This document shows, piece after piece, positions 34,991 through 44,286 of a stretch of DNA of 64,000 bases; within the stretch, counting starts at the first letter, position 1, and each line of letters opens with the position of its first letter. The translations under genes and the position numbers were made by a program. The notes beneath the pieces are model-generated. The model made no database searches. It had not been told where the DNA came from and saw nothing but the letters and a program-made list of their open reading frames with translations. Origin of the DNA: Acidobacteriota bacterium (GTDB lineage Bacteria; Acidobacteriota; Terriglobia; Terriglobales; Acidobacteriaceae); NCBI GenBank assembly GCA_021792135.1, contig JAJYVF010000012.1, positions 1-64,000 of the forward strand. The letters are read 5' to 3'.

Positions 34991-36415
34991 ATGCCCCGGA
35001 CCATCATCATCGACCCGGTAACGCGGCTGGAAGGACACGGCAAGATCACGCTGCAGCTGGACGACGCCGGCATCGTGCAGGATGCGACCTTTCATGTGAC
35101 GCAGCTTCGCGGATTTGAAAAGTTCTGCGAGGGGCGTCCCTTTTATGAAATGCCGAACATTACGGCGCGGGTCTGCGGCATCTGCCCGGTGAGCCATCTG
35201 GTGGCTTCGTCGAAGGCCTGCGACGCGATCCTCGCGGTGCAGATCCCTCCGGTGGCGGCGGATCTGCGGCGCATTCTGAACCTCGCGCAGCTCGTCCAGT
35301 CGCATGCGCTGAGTTTTTTTTATTTGTCCTCCCCCGACCTGCTGCTGGGCATGGACGCGAGCCCGGAAGAGCGCAGCATTCTGCACGTGGCGCAGACTCA
35401 TCCGGAGATTGGCAAAGACGGCGTGGCGCTGCGGCAGTTCGGGCAGCGGATTATCGAGCTGCTGGCGGGCAAGCGCATCCATCCGGGCTGGACGGTGCCG
35501 GGCGGGGTGAATGAGCCGCTCAGCGAAGAGAAGCGCGATCAGATTCTGGGGATGATTCCGGCGGCTCTGGCCGCGATTCAGAGGACGATTACGTGGTTCC
35601 GCGGGAGCGTGGAGAGATTCACGGCGGAGATCGAGGTGTTCGCGAATTTCCCGACGCTGTTTATGGGGCTGATCGACGATCGCGGGCTGGCCGAGTACTA
35701 CGACGGGGCGCTGCGGGTGATCGATTCCGAGGGAAACATCATTGCCGGAGAACTGGAGCCGGTGCACTACCGCGAGTTCATCGGCGAGGCGGTCGAGCCG
35801 TTTACCTACATGAAGTTCCCGTATTACAAGCCGCTGGGCTATCCGGGCGGGACGTATCGCGTGGGTCCGCTGGCGCGCCTGAACCTGGCGGGGCGGTGCG
35901 ATACGCCGCTGGCGGATGTGGAGTGGCGCAGGTTCCGGGCGATGTCGCCGAGGCCGCTGCTCAGCTCCTTCCACTACCACCACGCGCGGCTGATCGAAAT
36001 GCTGCACGCGACGGAGAAAATCGCGGCGCTGCTGGCTGATCGCGAGATTCTCTCCAGGCATGTGAGGGCGACGGCTTCGGTGAACAACCTCGAGGGCGTG
36101 GGCGTGGCGGAGGCGCCGCGGGGCACACTGATTCACCATTACAAGGTCGATGAGAACGGGCTGATTCGCTGGGCGAATCTGGTGATTGCGACCGGGCACA
36201 ACAATGCCGCGATGAACCGCGGCATTCTGCAGACGGCGCGGCACTATGTGCAGGGCGAGCAGGTGGCCGAGGGCATGCTGAACCGCGTGGAGGCGGTGGT
36301 GCGGACCTTCGATCCGTGCCTGAGCTGCTCGACGCATGCCATGGGGCGGATGCCGCTGGTGGTGGAGCTGCGTGCGCGGGACGGTTCACTGGTGCGCGAA
36401 CTGCGCCGGGATTAG
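34991..36415 (+). CDS. hoxH: Bidirectional NiFe hydrogenase large subunit HoxH
   Basis: A 474-residue catalytic subunit carrying the NiFe(CN)2CO site. The L1 motif is R-V-C62-G-I-C65-P-V-S-H and the L2 motif D-P-C443-L-S-C446-S-T-H, which give the four nickel-binding cysteines. The 25 residues after H449 (A-M-G-R-M-P-L and a charged end) are the C-terminal peptide that the endopeptidase removes after nickel insertion. R-L-E-G-H-G-K at 12-18 is a conserved group 3 segment. The motifs and the operon place it in group 3d. hypABCDEF maturation genes are not in the window. It is followed 12 bases later by hoxW. Confidence 0.95.
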   Translation: MPRTIIIDPVTRLEGHGKITLQLDDAGIVQDATFHVTQLRGFEKFCEGRPFYEMPNITARVCGICPVSHLVASSKACDAILAVQIPPVAADLRRILNLAQLVQSHALSFFYLSSPDLLLGMDASPEERSILHVAQTHPEIGKDGVALRQFGQRIIELLAGKRIHPGWTVPGGVNEPLSEEKRDQILGMIPAALAAIQRTITWFRGSVERFTAEIEVFANFPTLFMGLIDDRGLAEYYDGALRVIDSEGNIIAGELEPVHYREFIGEAVEPFTYMKFPYYKPLGYPGGTYRVGPLARLNLAGRCDTPLADVEWRRFRAMSPRPLLSSFHYHHARLIEMLHATEKIAALLADREILSRHVRATASVNNLEGVGVAEAPRGTLIHHYKVDENGLIRWANLVIATGHNNAAMNRGILQTARHYVQGEQVAEGMLNRVEAVVRTFDPCLSCSTHAMGRMPLVVELRARDGSLVRELRRD

Positions 36416-36427
36416 GGCGAGGCACGC

Positions 36428-36979
36428 GTGAAGGCGTTTGGAAAGAAGGCGCCGCTGCTCCGGACTGCCGGTTCGCGGCCGGGTCAGGGGCGGGCGGCTC
36501 TGCTGCTCGCCTGCGGCAACGCACTGCGCCAGGACGATGGTGTCGGGCTGCGCATCGCGGAGGAGGCGGAGCGGCTGTTTCCGGCGTCGCGGCTGCGGAT
36601 TATTGCAGCGCCGCAATTCACGCCGGAGATGGCCGAGGACCTGGCGCATACCGATCTGGCCATCTTTGTCGATGCCAGCGCGGGTGACGATCCGGGAGCG
36701 ATCCGGGTGGCGCCAGTGGCGGTGCGGGCAGAGCCGCTGGAGACGCACCGGCTGGATCCGCCGGCGCTGCTGGCGCTGAGCCAGGCGCTGTGCGGGCATG
36801 CTCCGGCGCGGGCCTTTGTCCTGACGGTGGGTGCGGTATCGTTCGGTTACGGAGACACGATCTCGGCGCCGGTACGCCAGGCGGTTCCGCGCGCTCTGCG
36901 ACTGCTCGGGAATCTGGTCGGCGGGTTGGGCGGGAAGCCCGCGGAAAGCTCCTCCCGCCGAAGGCGGCCCGCAAGCTAG
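36428..36979 (+). CDS. hoxW: Hydrogenase maturation endopeptidase HoxW
   Basis: A 183-residue protease of the HybD/HyaD family (peptidase M52) that trims the C-terminal peptide of HoxH. Family marks are L-A-C-G-N-A-L-R-Q-D-D-G-V-G (about residues 27-40), with the first nickel-binding acidic residue at D36/D37, and F-V-D-A-S near residue 80 carrying the second; the usual later His may be in C-G-H-A-P. The N-terminal 22 residues are basic and poorly conserved. GTG 36428 follows GAGG by five bases; an ATG is not available nearby. The stop overlaps convergent phaR by four bases. Being last in the operon fits dedicated processing of the hoxH product. Confidence 0.9.
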   Translation: MKAFGKKAPLLRTAGSRPGQGRAALLLACGNALRQDDGVGLRIAEEAERLFPASRLRIIAAPQFTPEMAEDLAHTDLAIFVDASAGDDPGAIRVAPVAVRAEPLETHRLDPPALLALSQALCGHAPARAFVLTVGAVSFGYGDTISAPVRQAVPRALRLLGNLVGGLGGKPAESSSRRRRPAS

Positions 36980-37551
36980 CGCTTGCGTGGCATGGCCGGA
37001 AGCTGCCTTTTCCCGGGCGCGGGTCTGCGGGCTGACGACTTTGGGGAGGCCATGGAGGCGACCAGCTTTTCCAGCTCTGCGACGCGCTGCTTCAGCTCGC
37101 CGACCTCCTGCGTATCCGAAGTCTTTTCGGCGGGCGCCTGGCCTGGGGGCGGGGCCGGCTGGCCTGGCGGTACGGGAACAGACACTCCCGGAGCGAAGAA
37201 TCCAAAGGGATTTACGGCAGGGGAGATGGCGCGGTAGGTGTCCTGGTAAATGTCGAGCATCGTTTTCATGTAGCGAAGGGCGGTTTCCTGGCTGGCGCGT
37301 CCGGAGGAGATGATCATCTGCCGCAGCAGGTCGAGGGGAAAGCCGGAGTCCGGAGTCTTGGCGTTCTCGACGATGATCTGGGTGAGGATGAGGCGGGTGA
37401 TGTCCTGGCCGGTGGCGGCGTCGACGACGCGGACCTCCTGGCCGTTCCTGAGGATCTGGGCGACGTCTTCGAGATTGACGTAGCGGCTGTTGGTGGCGTC
37501 GTAGAGGCGCCGATTCTCGTATTTCCTGATCAGAACGGTATCGGAGGCCAT
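36976..37551 (-). CDS. phaR: Polyhydroxyalkanoate synthesis repressor PhaR
   Basis: A 191-residue DNA-binding repressor of the PhaR family. The N-terminal domain starts with I-R-K-Y-E-N-R-R-L-Y-D-A-T-N-S-R-Y-V (about residues 8-25), the most conserved part of the family, followed by a PHB-accumulation-associated domain to about residue 120. The tail has Pro-rich then coiled-coil (V-G-E-L-K-Q-R-V-A-E-L-E-K-L-V) and basic parts. PhaR binds both DNA and the polymer granule, releasing phasin expression when polymer accumulates. It is divergent from the phasin gene, and two CTGC-N3-GCAG palindromes lie between them. Its 3' end overlaps hoxW by four bases. Confidence 0.93.
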   Translation of the reverse strand: MASDTVLIRKYENRRLYDATNSRYVNLEDVAQILRNGQEVRVVDAATGQDITRLILTQIIVENAKTPDSGFPLDLLRQMIISSGRASQETALRYMKTMLDIYQDTYRAISPAVNPFGFFAPGVSVPVPPGQPAPPPGQAPAEKTSDTQEVGELKQRVAELEKLVASMASPKSSARRPAPGKRQLPAMPRKR

Positions 37552-37573
37552 GGTCGGACCTTCATTTTATCCC

Positions 37574-37601
37574 TTGACATGGTGAGGGAAGAGAGTAGGA
37601 T
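37574..37601 (+). promoter_or_regulatory. Sigma-70-type promoter of the phasin gene
   Basis: TTGACA at 37574-37579, a 16-base spacer, and TAGGAT at 37596-37601 (four of six matches to TATAAT) form a good housekeeping-type promoter. Transcription would start near 37608. The two PhaR-type palindromes begin right there, ideal for repression. Confidence 0.65.
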
Positions 37602-37610
37602 GAGGCTATG

Positions 37611-37634
37611 CTGCAATGCAGCACTGCATCGCAG
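37611..37634. promoter_or_regulatory. Tandem PhaR operator palindromes
   Basis: CTGC-AAT-GCAG at 37611-37621 and CTGC-ATC-GCAG at 37624-37634 are two perfect CTGC-N3-GCAG palindromes, centres 13 bases apart. From established work on Paracoccus and Rhodobacter, PhaR binds TGC-rich CTGC-N3/4-GCAG sites in phasin and phaR promoters. Here they lie between phaR and the phasin gene, across the predicted transcription start, followed at 37645 by the phasin ribosome site CAGGAG. Binding by this PhaR is inferred, not shown. Confidence 0.75.
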
Positions 37635-37655
37635 CAAGGAAAGGCAGGAGCCACC

Positions 37656-38234
37656 ATGAGCGCATCGCCAAGAGTACCGCGCGAGGCCGCAGCGCCCGAG
37701 ACTCCGAGAAAGATGGAGTTCGGGGAATCCATGACCAGATTGTTCACTTCCGGCGTGGGGCGCATTGCCGAAGCGCAGAAGAAGAGTATCGATCTTGCAG
37801 CGCAGCAAAGCGCGGAAGTGATCGATCTCTGGAAGAAGACCGTTCAGAAGCTGCCGGGAGCCCCGGGGCTGTTCCTGCTGGAGCTGGCGGGGAGCGGAGT
37901 CGAGCGGTATGCCGAAACCCAGAAGAGCGTGATCGATCTGTTCCTGGAGCAGAGCCAGGCCTACGGCGAGATGCTGAAGGATCGCACTGCGACAGCGAAC
38001 AGAGCCAGCGAGGGAGCGGTGAAGTTCGCGCAGGAAGCAGTGGAGCGGACGGTGGCCGCGGAGAAAAAGGTGCTGGACCATGCCGCGGCACAGTCGAAGG
38101 CTGTTATCGAGACGACGAAGAAGCAGTTCGGGTTTGACGGCAGCCCGGTGGAAGCGGCTGCGGACTCGATCCAGCGCGGCGTGAACGCGATCGTGGATGT
38201 CCAGAAGGAACTGCTGGAGATGGCGGTCCGCTGA
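37656..38234 (+). CDS. Phasin-family granule-associated protein
   Basis: A 192-residue mostly helical amphipathic protein with the phasin pattern: F-G-E-S-M-T-R-L-F-T near residue 22, then repeated heptads such as V-I-D-L-W-K-K-T-V-Q and A-E-T-Q-K-S-V-I-D-L-F, ending in I-V-D-V-Q-K-E-L-L-E-M. Phasins coat polyhydroxyalkanoate granules and control their size. ATG 37656 sits five bases after CAGGAG. The preceding promoter and PhaR-type operators make polymer-responsive expression likely. It is the first gene of the phasin-phaE-like-phaC series, with a 127-base gap before the next. Confidence 0.85.
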   Translation: MSASPRVPREAAAPETPRKMEFGESMTRLFTSGVGRIAEAQKKSIDLAAQQSAEVIDLWKKTVQKLPGAPGLFLLELAGSGVERYAETQKSVIDLFLEQSQAYGEMLKDRTATANRASEGAVKFAQEAVERTVAAEKKVLDHAAAQSKAVIETTKKQFGFDGSPVEAAADSIQRGVNAIVDVQKELLEMAVR

Positions 38235-38361
38235 GGCGAATCCGGGGCTACGCGCGCAAGGGGCGGCCGCGGCCTGGGGCGGGGCGAAGAGCGAGCGCGC
38301 GTAAGATCACAGCTCGCCGGCCCCGTCAGGTATATGCTTCGTGTGACCGGAGGTGTCATGT

Positions 38362-38865
38362 ATGAGCGACGGTCAGGAGAAGGGATCCAAAGCGTTCGAT
38401 CCGATGGAAACGTTTCGCGGGATGCGCGACGCCTATCTCGATGCGATGGCGAAGACCATGGTCGAGGCAGTGAACACGGAAGCCTATGCGCAGGCGACGG
38501 GAGCCATGCTGGAGGGGACTCTGGCGGTGACGGCGCCGTTCCGCGAGGCCATGGAGAAATCCCTCGCCAATACGCTGCAGCAGTTGTCGCTGCCTTCCCG
38601 GCAGGAAGTAGCCGCGCTGGCGGAGCGCTTTACCAATATCGAAATGCGCCTGGACGATATGGATGCCAAGCTGGACCGGATCGAGGCCATTCTGTGCGGC
38701 GAGGAAGAGGGGGAGCCGCTCGGTGAGGGAAGCGAGGACGCGGCGGCGAGCCTCGCCGAGGGAGCAGTGCAATCGCCGGCAGCCGCCGGGGGTCCGCAGG
38801 CAAGGAGAAAAGCCGTGCGGCGGAGGCGGATGCGCCAGAGAAGCGCGGGAAACACGCGAAAATAG
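38362..38865 (+). CDS. Small PhaE-like PHA synthase accessory subunit
   Basis: A 167-residue protein immediately upstream of phaC. Residues 10-95 are helical and amphipathic, with a coiled-coil R-L-D-D-M-D-A-K-L-D-R-I-E-A-I-L at about 95-110, the kind of segment that ends class III PhaE subunits. After it come a Glu-rich, Ala-rich and strongly basic tail (R-R-K-A-V-R-R-R-R-M-R). Class III PhaE proteins are normally about 350 residues and class IV PhaR subunits about 200, so this is a short, atypical partner. GGAGG eight bases before ATG 38362 fixes the start. Its basic tail could bind DNA or granule surface, as PhaM does. Assignment rests on context and coiled-coil pattern, not clear homology. 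Confidence 0.6.
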   Translation: MSDGQEKGSKAFDPMETFRGMRDAYLDAMAKTMVEAVNTEAYAQATGAMLEGTLAVTAPFREAMEKSLANTLQQLSLPSRQEVAALAERFTNIEMRLDDMDAKLDRIEAILCGEEEGEPLGEGSEDAAASLAEGAVQSPAAAGGPQARRKAVRRRRMRQRSAGNTRK

Positions 38866-38874
38866 GGAATTTCC

Positions 38875-39942
38875 ATGAGACAGACTGGCGGTGTCCTGGA
38901 TTCGTTTCAGGCGACGGCAGAGCGGCTGCGGACCCTGAACCGGGTGATGACGACGAAGGCGGCGATCGCCCAGACCCCCAAAGAACTGGTATGGACGCTG
39001 AACAAGGCGAAACTCTACCGCTACGCGCCCATGACGGAGGCCGAGAAGCGGCACGCGATTCCGCTGCTGCTGATCTTCGCCATCATGAACCGGCCGTCGA
39101 TTCTGGACCTGCGCCCGGGGCATAGCTTTGTGGAGTTCATGTTGCGTCAGGGCTATGACGTGTATCTGCTGGACTGGGGTGTGCCGGGACTGGAAGACCG
39201 GCATATGAAGCTGGATGACTATGCGGTCGAGTATCTGCCCCGGGCGATCCGCAAGGTGAAGACGGTTTCCGGCGCGGAGGAGTTCAGCCTGCTGGGCTGG
39301 TGCATCGGGGCGATCCTGACGACGATCTACGCCGCGATGCTGCCGGACGAAGGCCTGCGCAATCTGCTGCTGCTGACCGCGCCGCTGGACTTTTCCAACC
39401 GGAACGGGCTGACGTTTGCCAAGTGGGTCGATGAGCGCTACTTCGATGTGGACAAGGTGCTGGAAGCCTTCGGGAACATGCCCGCGGAGATGATCGACTA
39501 CGGTGCGAAGGCGCTGAAGCCGGTGGAGAACTACCTCTCCAGTTACTACAAGCTGTGGGACAACCTGGACGACCCGCGGGTGGTGGAGTCGTGGCACGCG
39601 ATGAACACCTGGGTGACGGACAACATCCCGATGGCGGGCGCGGCGTATCGCCAGCTGATCGTGGAGCTGTACCGCAAGAACAAGCTGATCAACAACCAGC
39701 TGGTGGTCCGGGGCGGGGTAGTGGATCTGAGCCGGATCCGTGCCAACCTGCTGACGGTGATCGCCGAAGGGGACCACATCACGCCGCCGTGCCAGTCGGC
39801 GACCATCCTGACGAAGGTGAGCAGCCGGGACAAAGAGCTGTACCGCATTCACGGCGGGCACATCGGCATCATGGCCGGGAGCGCCGCTGCCAGGACCACC
39901 TGGCCGCACATCGACCGGTGGCTGGGCGCACGCTCCCGGTAA
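38875..39942 (+). CDS. phaC: Class III-like poly(3-hydroxyalkanoate) synthase PhaC
   Basis: A 355-residue alpha/beta-hydrolase-fold synthase polymerising 3-hydroxyacyl-CoA. The lipase-like box is G141-W-C143-I-G145 with nucleophile C143; the triad is completed by D300 (A-E-G-D-H-I-T-P) and H329 (G-G-H-I-G). Length and spacing match the class III Allochromatium enzyme (C149, D302, H331) rather than ~590-residue class I proteins. The D-W-G-V-P and Y-L-L-D-W motifs near residue 100 are family typical. It starts nine bases after the PhaE-like gene and ends six bases before convergent phaB. Class III enzymes need a PhaE partner, here presumably the small upstream protein. Confidence 0.92.
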   Translation: MRQTGGVLDSFQATAERLRTLNRVMTTKAAIAQTPKELVWTLNKAKLYRYAPMTEAEKRHAIPLLLIFAIMNRPSILDLRPGHSFVEFMLRQGYDVYLLDWGVPGLEDRHMKLDDYAVEYLPRAIRKVKTVSGAEEFSLLGWCIGAILTTIYAAMLPDEGLRNLLLLTAPLDFSNRNGLTFAKWVDERYFDVDKVLEAFGNMPAEMIDYGAKALKPVENYLSSYYKLWDNLDDPRVVESWHAMNTWVTDNIPMAGAAYRQLIVELYRKNKLINNQLVVRGGVVDLSRIRANLLTVIAEGDHITPPCQSATILTKVSSRDKELYRIHGGHIGIMAGSAAARTTWPHIDRWLGARSR

Positions 39943-39948
39943 CGGCGG

Positions 39949-40708
<760 letters not shown>

Positions 40709-40731
<23 letters not shown>

Positions 40732-41941
40732 TGGAATCCTCCTTGTCTCCTGCTGCGTCGATGGCTTCGAAGATGGCGGCGATACCCTGTCCGCCGCCGA
40801 TGCACATGGTGACCAGCGCATAGCGCCCGTGGATCCGCTGCAGCTCGTGGAGCGCCTTCACGGTAACGATGGCGCCGGTCGCGCCGAGAGGATGGCCGAG
40901 CGAAATGCCGCTGCCATTCGGATTGGTTTTCTCGGGCGGGAACTCGAGTTCGCGGCGGACGGCAAGCAGCTGCGCGGCGAAGGCCTCGTTCAGCTCGATG
41001 ACATCCATGTCGCCGGTCGTGAGGCCGGTGCGCTGGAAGAGTTTGCGGACGGCGGAAACCGGGCCGATGCCCATGATGGAAGGCTCGACGCCGGAGACCG
41101 CATAGTCCACCAGGCTGGCCAGGGGCTTGAGACCGCGGCGTCCGGCGGCGCCACGCTCCATCAGAACGACGGCGGCGGCGCCGTCATTGATGCTGGAGGC
41201 ATTGCCGGCGGTCACAGTGCCTTTCGGATCGAAAGCCGGTTTGAGCTTCGCCAGGTTCTCCGGCGTGGCATCGGCACGCGGCTGCTCATCGATATTGAAA
41301 GGGACGGGTCCGAGTTTGGTCTTCAGCTCAATGGGAACGATCTGCGATTTGAACCTGCCCGTCTGATTCGCGCTGATCGCACGGCGATGGCTCTCGACGG
41401 CCAGCTCATCCTGATCCTCGCGGGAGATCCCCCACTTGCGGGCGACGTTTTCCGCCGTCACCCCCATGTGGACTTCGTCGAAGGGATCGGTGACTGCGGC
41501 CACCAGGGCATCGATTGCCGTGGCGTCGTTGAGGCGCGCGCCCCAGCGCATGGCGGGCAGCCAGTAGGGAGCGCGGCTCATGGACTCCGCGCCTCCGGCA
41601 ATGGCGGCATCCGCGTCGCGGTGGACGATGGCATCGGCGGCTGTCAGGATGGCCTGCAGTCCGCTGCCGCAGAGGCGGTTGACATTGAGCGCCGGGGTCT
41701 CGACGGGAAGGCCTCCGCGGAGGGCGGCAACCCGCGCGAAATACATATCCTTCTGGTCCGTATGGATCACGTTGCCGAAGACAACATGGCCGATGTCGCT
41801 GGGCGCGAGGCCTGAACGCTGCAGGCTCTGGCACACGACCCTGGCGGCCAGTTCGGTGGGAGGGATATCTTTCAGCGCTCCCCCGAACTTGCCAATCGCT
41901 GTACGCACGGCGCTCAGGACAACCACTTCTCGATTACTCAT
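40709..41941 (-). CDS. phaA: Acetyl-CoA acetyltransferase (beta-ketothiolase PhaA)
   Basis: A 410-residue biosynthetic thiolase condensing two acetyl-CoA to acetoacetyl-CoA. The acyl-accepting C91 is in N-R-L-C-G-S-G, the His is H350 in S-L-G-H-P-L-G-A-T-G, and the proton-transfer C380 is in M-C-I-G-G-G-Q-G. The N-N/N-E-A-F-A loop (E-L-N-E-A-F-A) is also present. The C-terminal ~15 residues (G-D-K-E-D-S-N-G) extend beyond the fold and arise from the overlap with phaB. AAAGGA precedes ATG 41941. The phaA-phaB pair converges on the phasin-phaC series, so the pathway is split into two transcription units facing each other. Confidence 0.93.
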
Positions 41942-42465
41942 GACCGTATCCTTTCGGTGAAGCCGAGTTGCACGTTCCTGGACGAAATCCGCAGGGCAAG
42001 GCGATCATGGCCAATTGCCATGCGTTGCCGACAGCGCACAGTGAAGCAAGGCTGCCGCGGAAGATTTCAGACGACAGGACTATGCGGGACTGCACAGGGA
42101 GCTGGCCCGCTTCCCCGGGAAAGAGGGACTCAGCGGGGGAAGAGACAACCCGGTATGGCGTGCCGCGAAGAGGTGGCACAAGGAAGACATGGAGGCGCAT
42201 CGTTGCACCACCCCGATCAGTAAGGGTGTGGGGCGTAACAGGGCTTCACATCCGGCTCTGCGCGCCGACCTCGATCCCGTGGATCTTCCGCAGGGTCGGA
42301 GAGAGAGAGAGCATCGAGCGCGAGAAGGACGGGAATAAGAGAGCGAAACGACCTGCGGACGTCCTCACTGTAACCCCGTTCGCCCGAATCGTCAGGTGAT
42401 TTGAAAGTGAATTGGCGCGGGGATTCACATCACCAAAATAATTCGGCTGCCGCGAGGGCAGACCT
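41942..42465. other. 524-base region upstream of phaA
   Basis: No supported gene. Several open frames on both strands lack ribosome sites and protein-like composition. It must hold the phaAB promoter near 41950-42100, but I find no CTGC-N3-GCAG palindrome there, so PhaR control of phaAB is not evident. Confidence 0.4.
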
Positions 42466-42793
42466 TCAGCCTTGTCTCAGAAATTCGACATTTCGCAGAA
42501 TGCGCCTAACCTTTTTGGAGGAGACGGAGAGGCGCTCGGCGAGGCGGGAAATGTTGCGATCCTCGCGCAGCCACGCTTTGGGGGGCAGGATTTCAGCGAA
42601 TTCCTCGGTGATCTGCTGCAAAGTCTTGTTGCGAGCCGCCCAATCTTTCGACAAGCGATCGTTCTCGCGAGGACCCATGAGGCCGGCGAACCATTTCCGA
42701 GTCCAGAAAGAAGTGGTTGGCGGCGGGCATACCGCGGGCGATCCAGGCGCCGGCGTTTTTGTGTGTGACGAACAGCGACAGCGGAAACAGCAT
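42466..42793 (-). pseudogene. Frameshifted remnant of an unrecognised protein with helix-turn-helix-like C-terminus
   Basis: Two minus-strand frames join into one protein-like sequence. From ATG 42793 one frame reads to L-D-S-E near 42699 (with T-H-K-N-A-G-A-W-I-A-R-G and A-A-N-H-F-F-L-D-S-E). The other picks up at W-F-A-G-L-M-G-P-R-E and runs to a stop at 42466, ending S-V-S-S-K-K-V-R-R-I-L-R and F-L-R-Q-G. Removing one A from the GGAAATGG at about 42691-42698 would restore a single ~108-residue frame. The final part, L-A-E-R-L-S-V-S-S-K-K-V-R-R, looks like a helix-turn-helix, loosely like the tails of site-specific recombinases. Family not recognised; a short intact 70-residue gene from ATG 42678 is the alternative. 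Confidence 0.45.
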
Positions 42794-42869
42794 CGGGCCG
42801 GGGATTCGCGGCCTATACTCAGGCATACCAGCAGAGGATTCACCACGGAAGCTGTCCGGGGAGGTGACC

Positions 42870-43052
42870 ATGCGGGGTGCCGTGGAAGAACTTACTTTCA
42901 CCGAGCTACATATCCAGGAAAAGCCGATTGTCGTGTCGCACGATTCCGGTTCCGAATGCAGCCTCGAACACTGGATGGAGGTGTACTGGCTGGTTGAAGA
43001 AGAGTACAGGATGGCCAGGGTCGCCGACGGCGAGAATGCGGGCTGGAAGTGA
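42870..43052 (+). CDS. Small protein of unknown function, 60 residues
   Basis: A 60-residue protein starting at ATG 42870, five bases after GGGGAGG, a strong ribosome site. The composition is acidic with aromatic residues: L-T-F-T-E-L-H-I-Q-E-K-P-I-V-V-S start, then M-E-V-Y-W-L-V-E-E-E-Y-R-M-A-R-V. It has a normal globular character, with no signal or membrane segment. No family recognised. It converges on another unannotated small gene at 43104-43280, only 51 bases away. Confidence 0.5.
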   Translation: MRGAVEELTFTELHIQEKPIVVSHDSGSECSLEHWMEVYWLVEEEYRMARVADGENAGWK

Positions 43053-43103
43053 AGCGAGGGCGGGCGAAAAGCCGGGCTCCGAAGTGTCGAGGCGGAGTGC
43101 GCG

Positions 43104-43280
43104 TCAGCGACACTCCGCGATGCCGCACTCACGCAGAAACATTTGGTCTTCCGCAGTGAAAGCCGGTTCTGCGTTGTCTTCTTCCAGATCGATTCTTCCC
43201 AGCCAGGCGAGCATTTCCTGATACAGTTCGACATCGACTTCCAGTGAGCCGCAGCAGCCGCGGGGCGAAATTTCTTTCAA
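43104..43280 (-). CDS. Small Cys-containing acidic protein, 58 residues, coupled to the SDR gene
   Basis: A 58-residue frame beginning with TTG 43280 that overlaps the SDR stop codon by four bases. GGAGGA eight bases before the TTG is a strong ribosome site lying inside the SDR coding end. The product contains C-C-G-S near the start and C-G-I-A-E-C-R at the end, with an acidic amphipathic middle (V-D-V-E-L-Y-Q-E-M-L-A-W-L-G-R-I-D-L-E-E-D in two pieces). Four cysteines in 58 residues could bind metal or form disulfides. It is shorter than common gene-calling cutoffs and easily missed. Translational coupling suggests it acts with the SDR. No family recognised. Confidence 0.48.
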   Translation of the reverse strand: MKEISPRGCCGSLEVDVELYQEMLAWLGRIDLEEDNAEPAFTAEDQMFLRECGIAECR

Positions 43281-44149
43281 AAATGCAGTCCTCCGCTGCA
43301 GATGAGCACTTCTCCGGTGACGTAATCCGAGAGAGGCGAACAGAAGAACAGGACGGCACCGGCGGCCTCCTCGGGCGTGCCCAGGCGACCCAGCGGGCAG
43401 GCGCTCCTGACGGACTCAAGCAGGGTGGGCTGCACGCCCAGGCGGATATGGTGGCCGTGCATCTCCATGGCGGCGTCGGGGCGGTTGAGGTCCTGGACGA
43501 GGCGCGTCTGGATGAGGCCGAAGCCGACGGCGTTGACGTTGACGTTGTAACGGCCCCACTCCTTGGCCAGGGTCTTGGTAAGGCCAATCACGCCGGCTTT
43601 GCCGGAGGAATATCCTGCCTGCCCGGGATTGCCGTCGGTTCCGGCAATCGAGGTGATATTGACGACCTTGCGCATGACAGGGATGCCGGCGGCGATCTCA
43701 CGCTTCGCCGTCTCGCGGATATAGGCGGAGGCGGCGCGGAGCAGGCGGAAGGGCGTGATGAGATGGATGTCGAGCATCGCCTGGAACTGTTCATCGGTGG
43801 TCTTCTGGATGACGTTGTCCCAGCTGTAGCCCGCGTTGTTCACGATGATGTCAATGGCGCCAAAGGCGTCCAGCGTCGCCTTGACGACGGCATCGGGGGT
43901 GGTCGGGTCGGTGAGGTCACCACGGACGTGCTGCACGCGGTCGGGGATGGCCAGTTCGGCCTCCGTTTCCCGCAGCATGGTCTCATCCAGATCGTTGACC
44001 ATGACGGAGGCGCCGGCGGCAGCCAGCCGTCTGGCGATGGCTCTGCCAATACCGCGCCCTGCTCCGGTTACCAGGGCGGCCCGGCCCTCCAGCGAGAACG
44101 GCGATTCGAATACCGTTCTCGGCTGTTCCTGCAAAGTACTCGATTGCAT
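43277..44149 (-). CDS. Short-chain dehydrogenase/reductase (SDR) family oxidoreductase
   Basis: A 290-residue classical SDR. The cofactor loop is G-A-G-R-G-I-G (about residues 29-35), followed by N-D-L-D, D-L-T-D, N-N-A-G-Y-S-W near residue 105, and the catalytic G-Y-S-S-G-K (Tyr/Lys) near residue 185. It carries an insert R-E-T-A-K-R-E-I-A-A-G-I-P between catalytic segments that is longer than in FabG, as in some 3-oxoacyl-ACP or steroid-type reductases. AGGTGA precedes ATG 44149. It lies 2.2 kb from phaA but is separated by small genes, so a polymer role is not supported. The substrate is unknown. It is followed by the coupled 58-residue gene. Confidence 0.87.
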   Translation of the reverse strand: MQSSTLQEQPRTVFESPFSLEGRAALVTGAGRGIGRAIARRLAAAGASVMVNDLDETMLRETEAELAIPDRVQHVRGDLTDPTTPDAVVKATLDAFGAIDIIVNNAGYSWDNVIQKTTDEQFQAMLDIHLITPFRLLRAASAYIRETAKREIAAGIPVMRKVVNITSIAGTDGNPGQAGYSSGKAGVIGLTKTLAKEWGRYNVNVNAVGFGLIQTRLVQDLNRPDAAMEMHGHHIRLGVQPTLLESVRSACPLGRLGTPEEAAGAVLFFCSPLSDYVTGEVLICSGGLHF

Positions 44150-44286
44150 CGGATCACCTGCCGCCCGAAGGCGATTTCTGCTGCATGGCAGCATAATACA
44201 TGCCGCACTGCAAACACGTCCACAGAGGCGGAACGCCGATTTCGGTTGCCCCAGGGGAGGAGCCGCAAAGCCCGCAAAGCCGAGGA

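Noticed and set aside
34115-36337. 740-residue minus-strand open frame across hoxYH
   Set aside because: Antisense shadow of hoxY/hoxH caused by high GC; composition is His/Arg/Leu rich with no family pattern, while the plus frames carry clear NiFe motifs.
41968-42399. 143-residue plus-strand frame upstream of phaA
   Set aside because: Arg/Gly/Pro-rich with no ribosome site; probably chance in GC-rich DNA.
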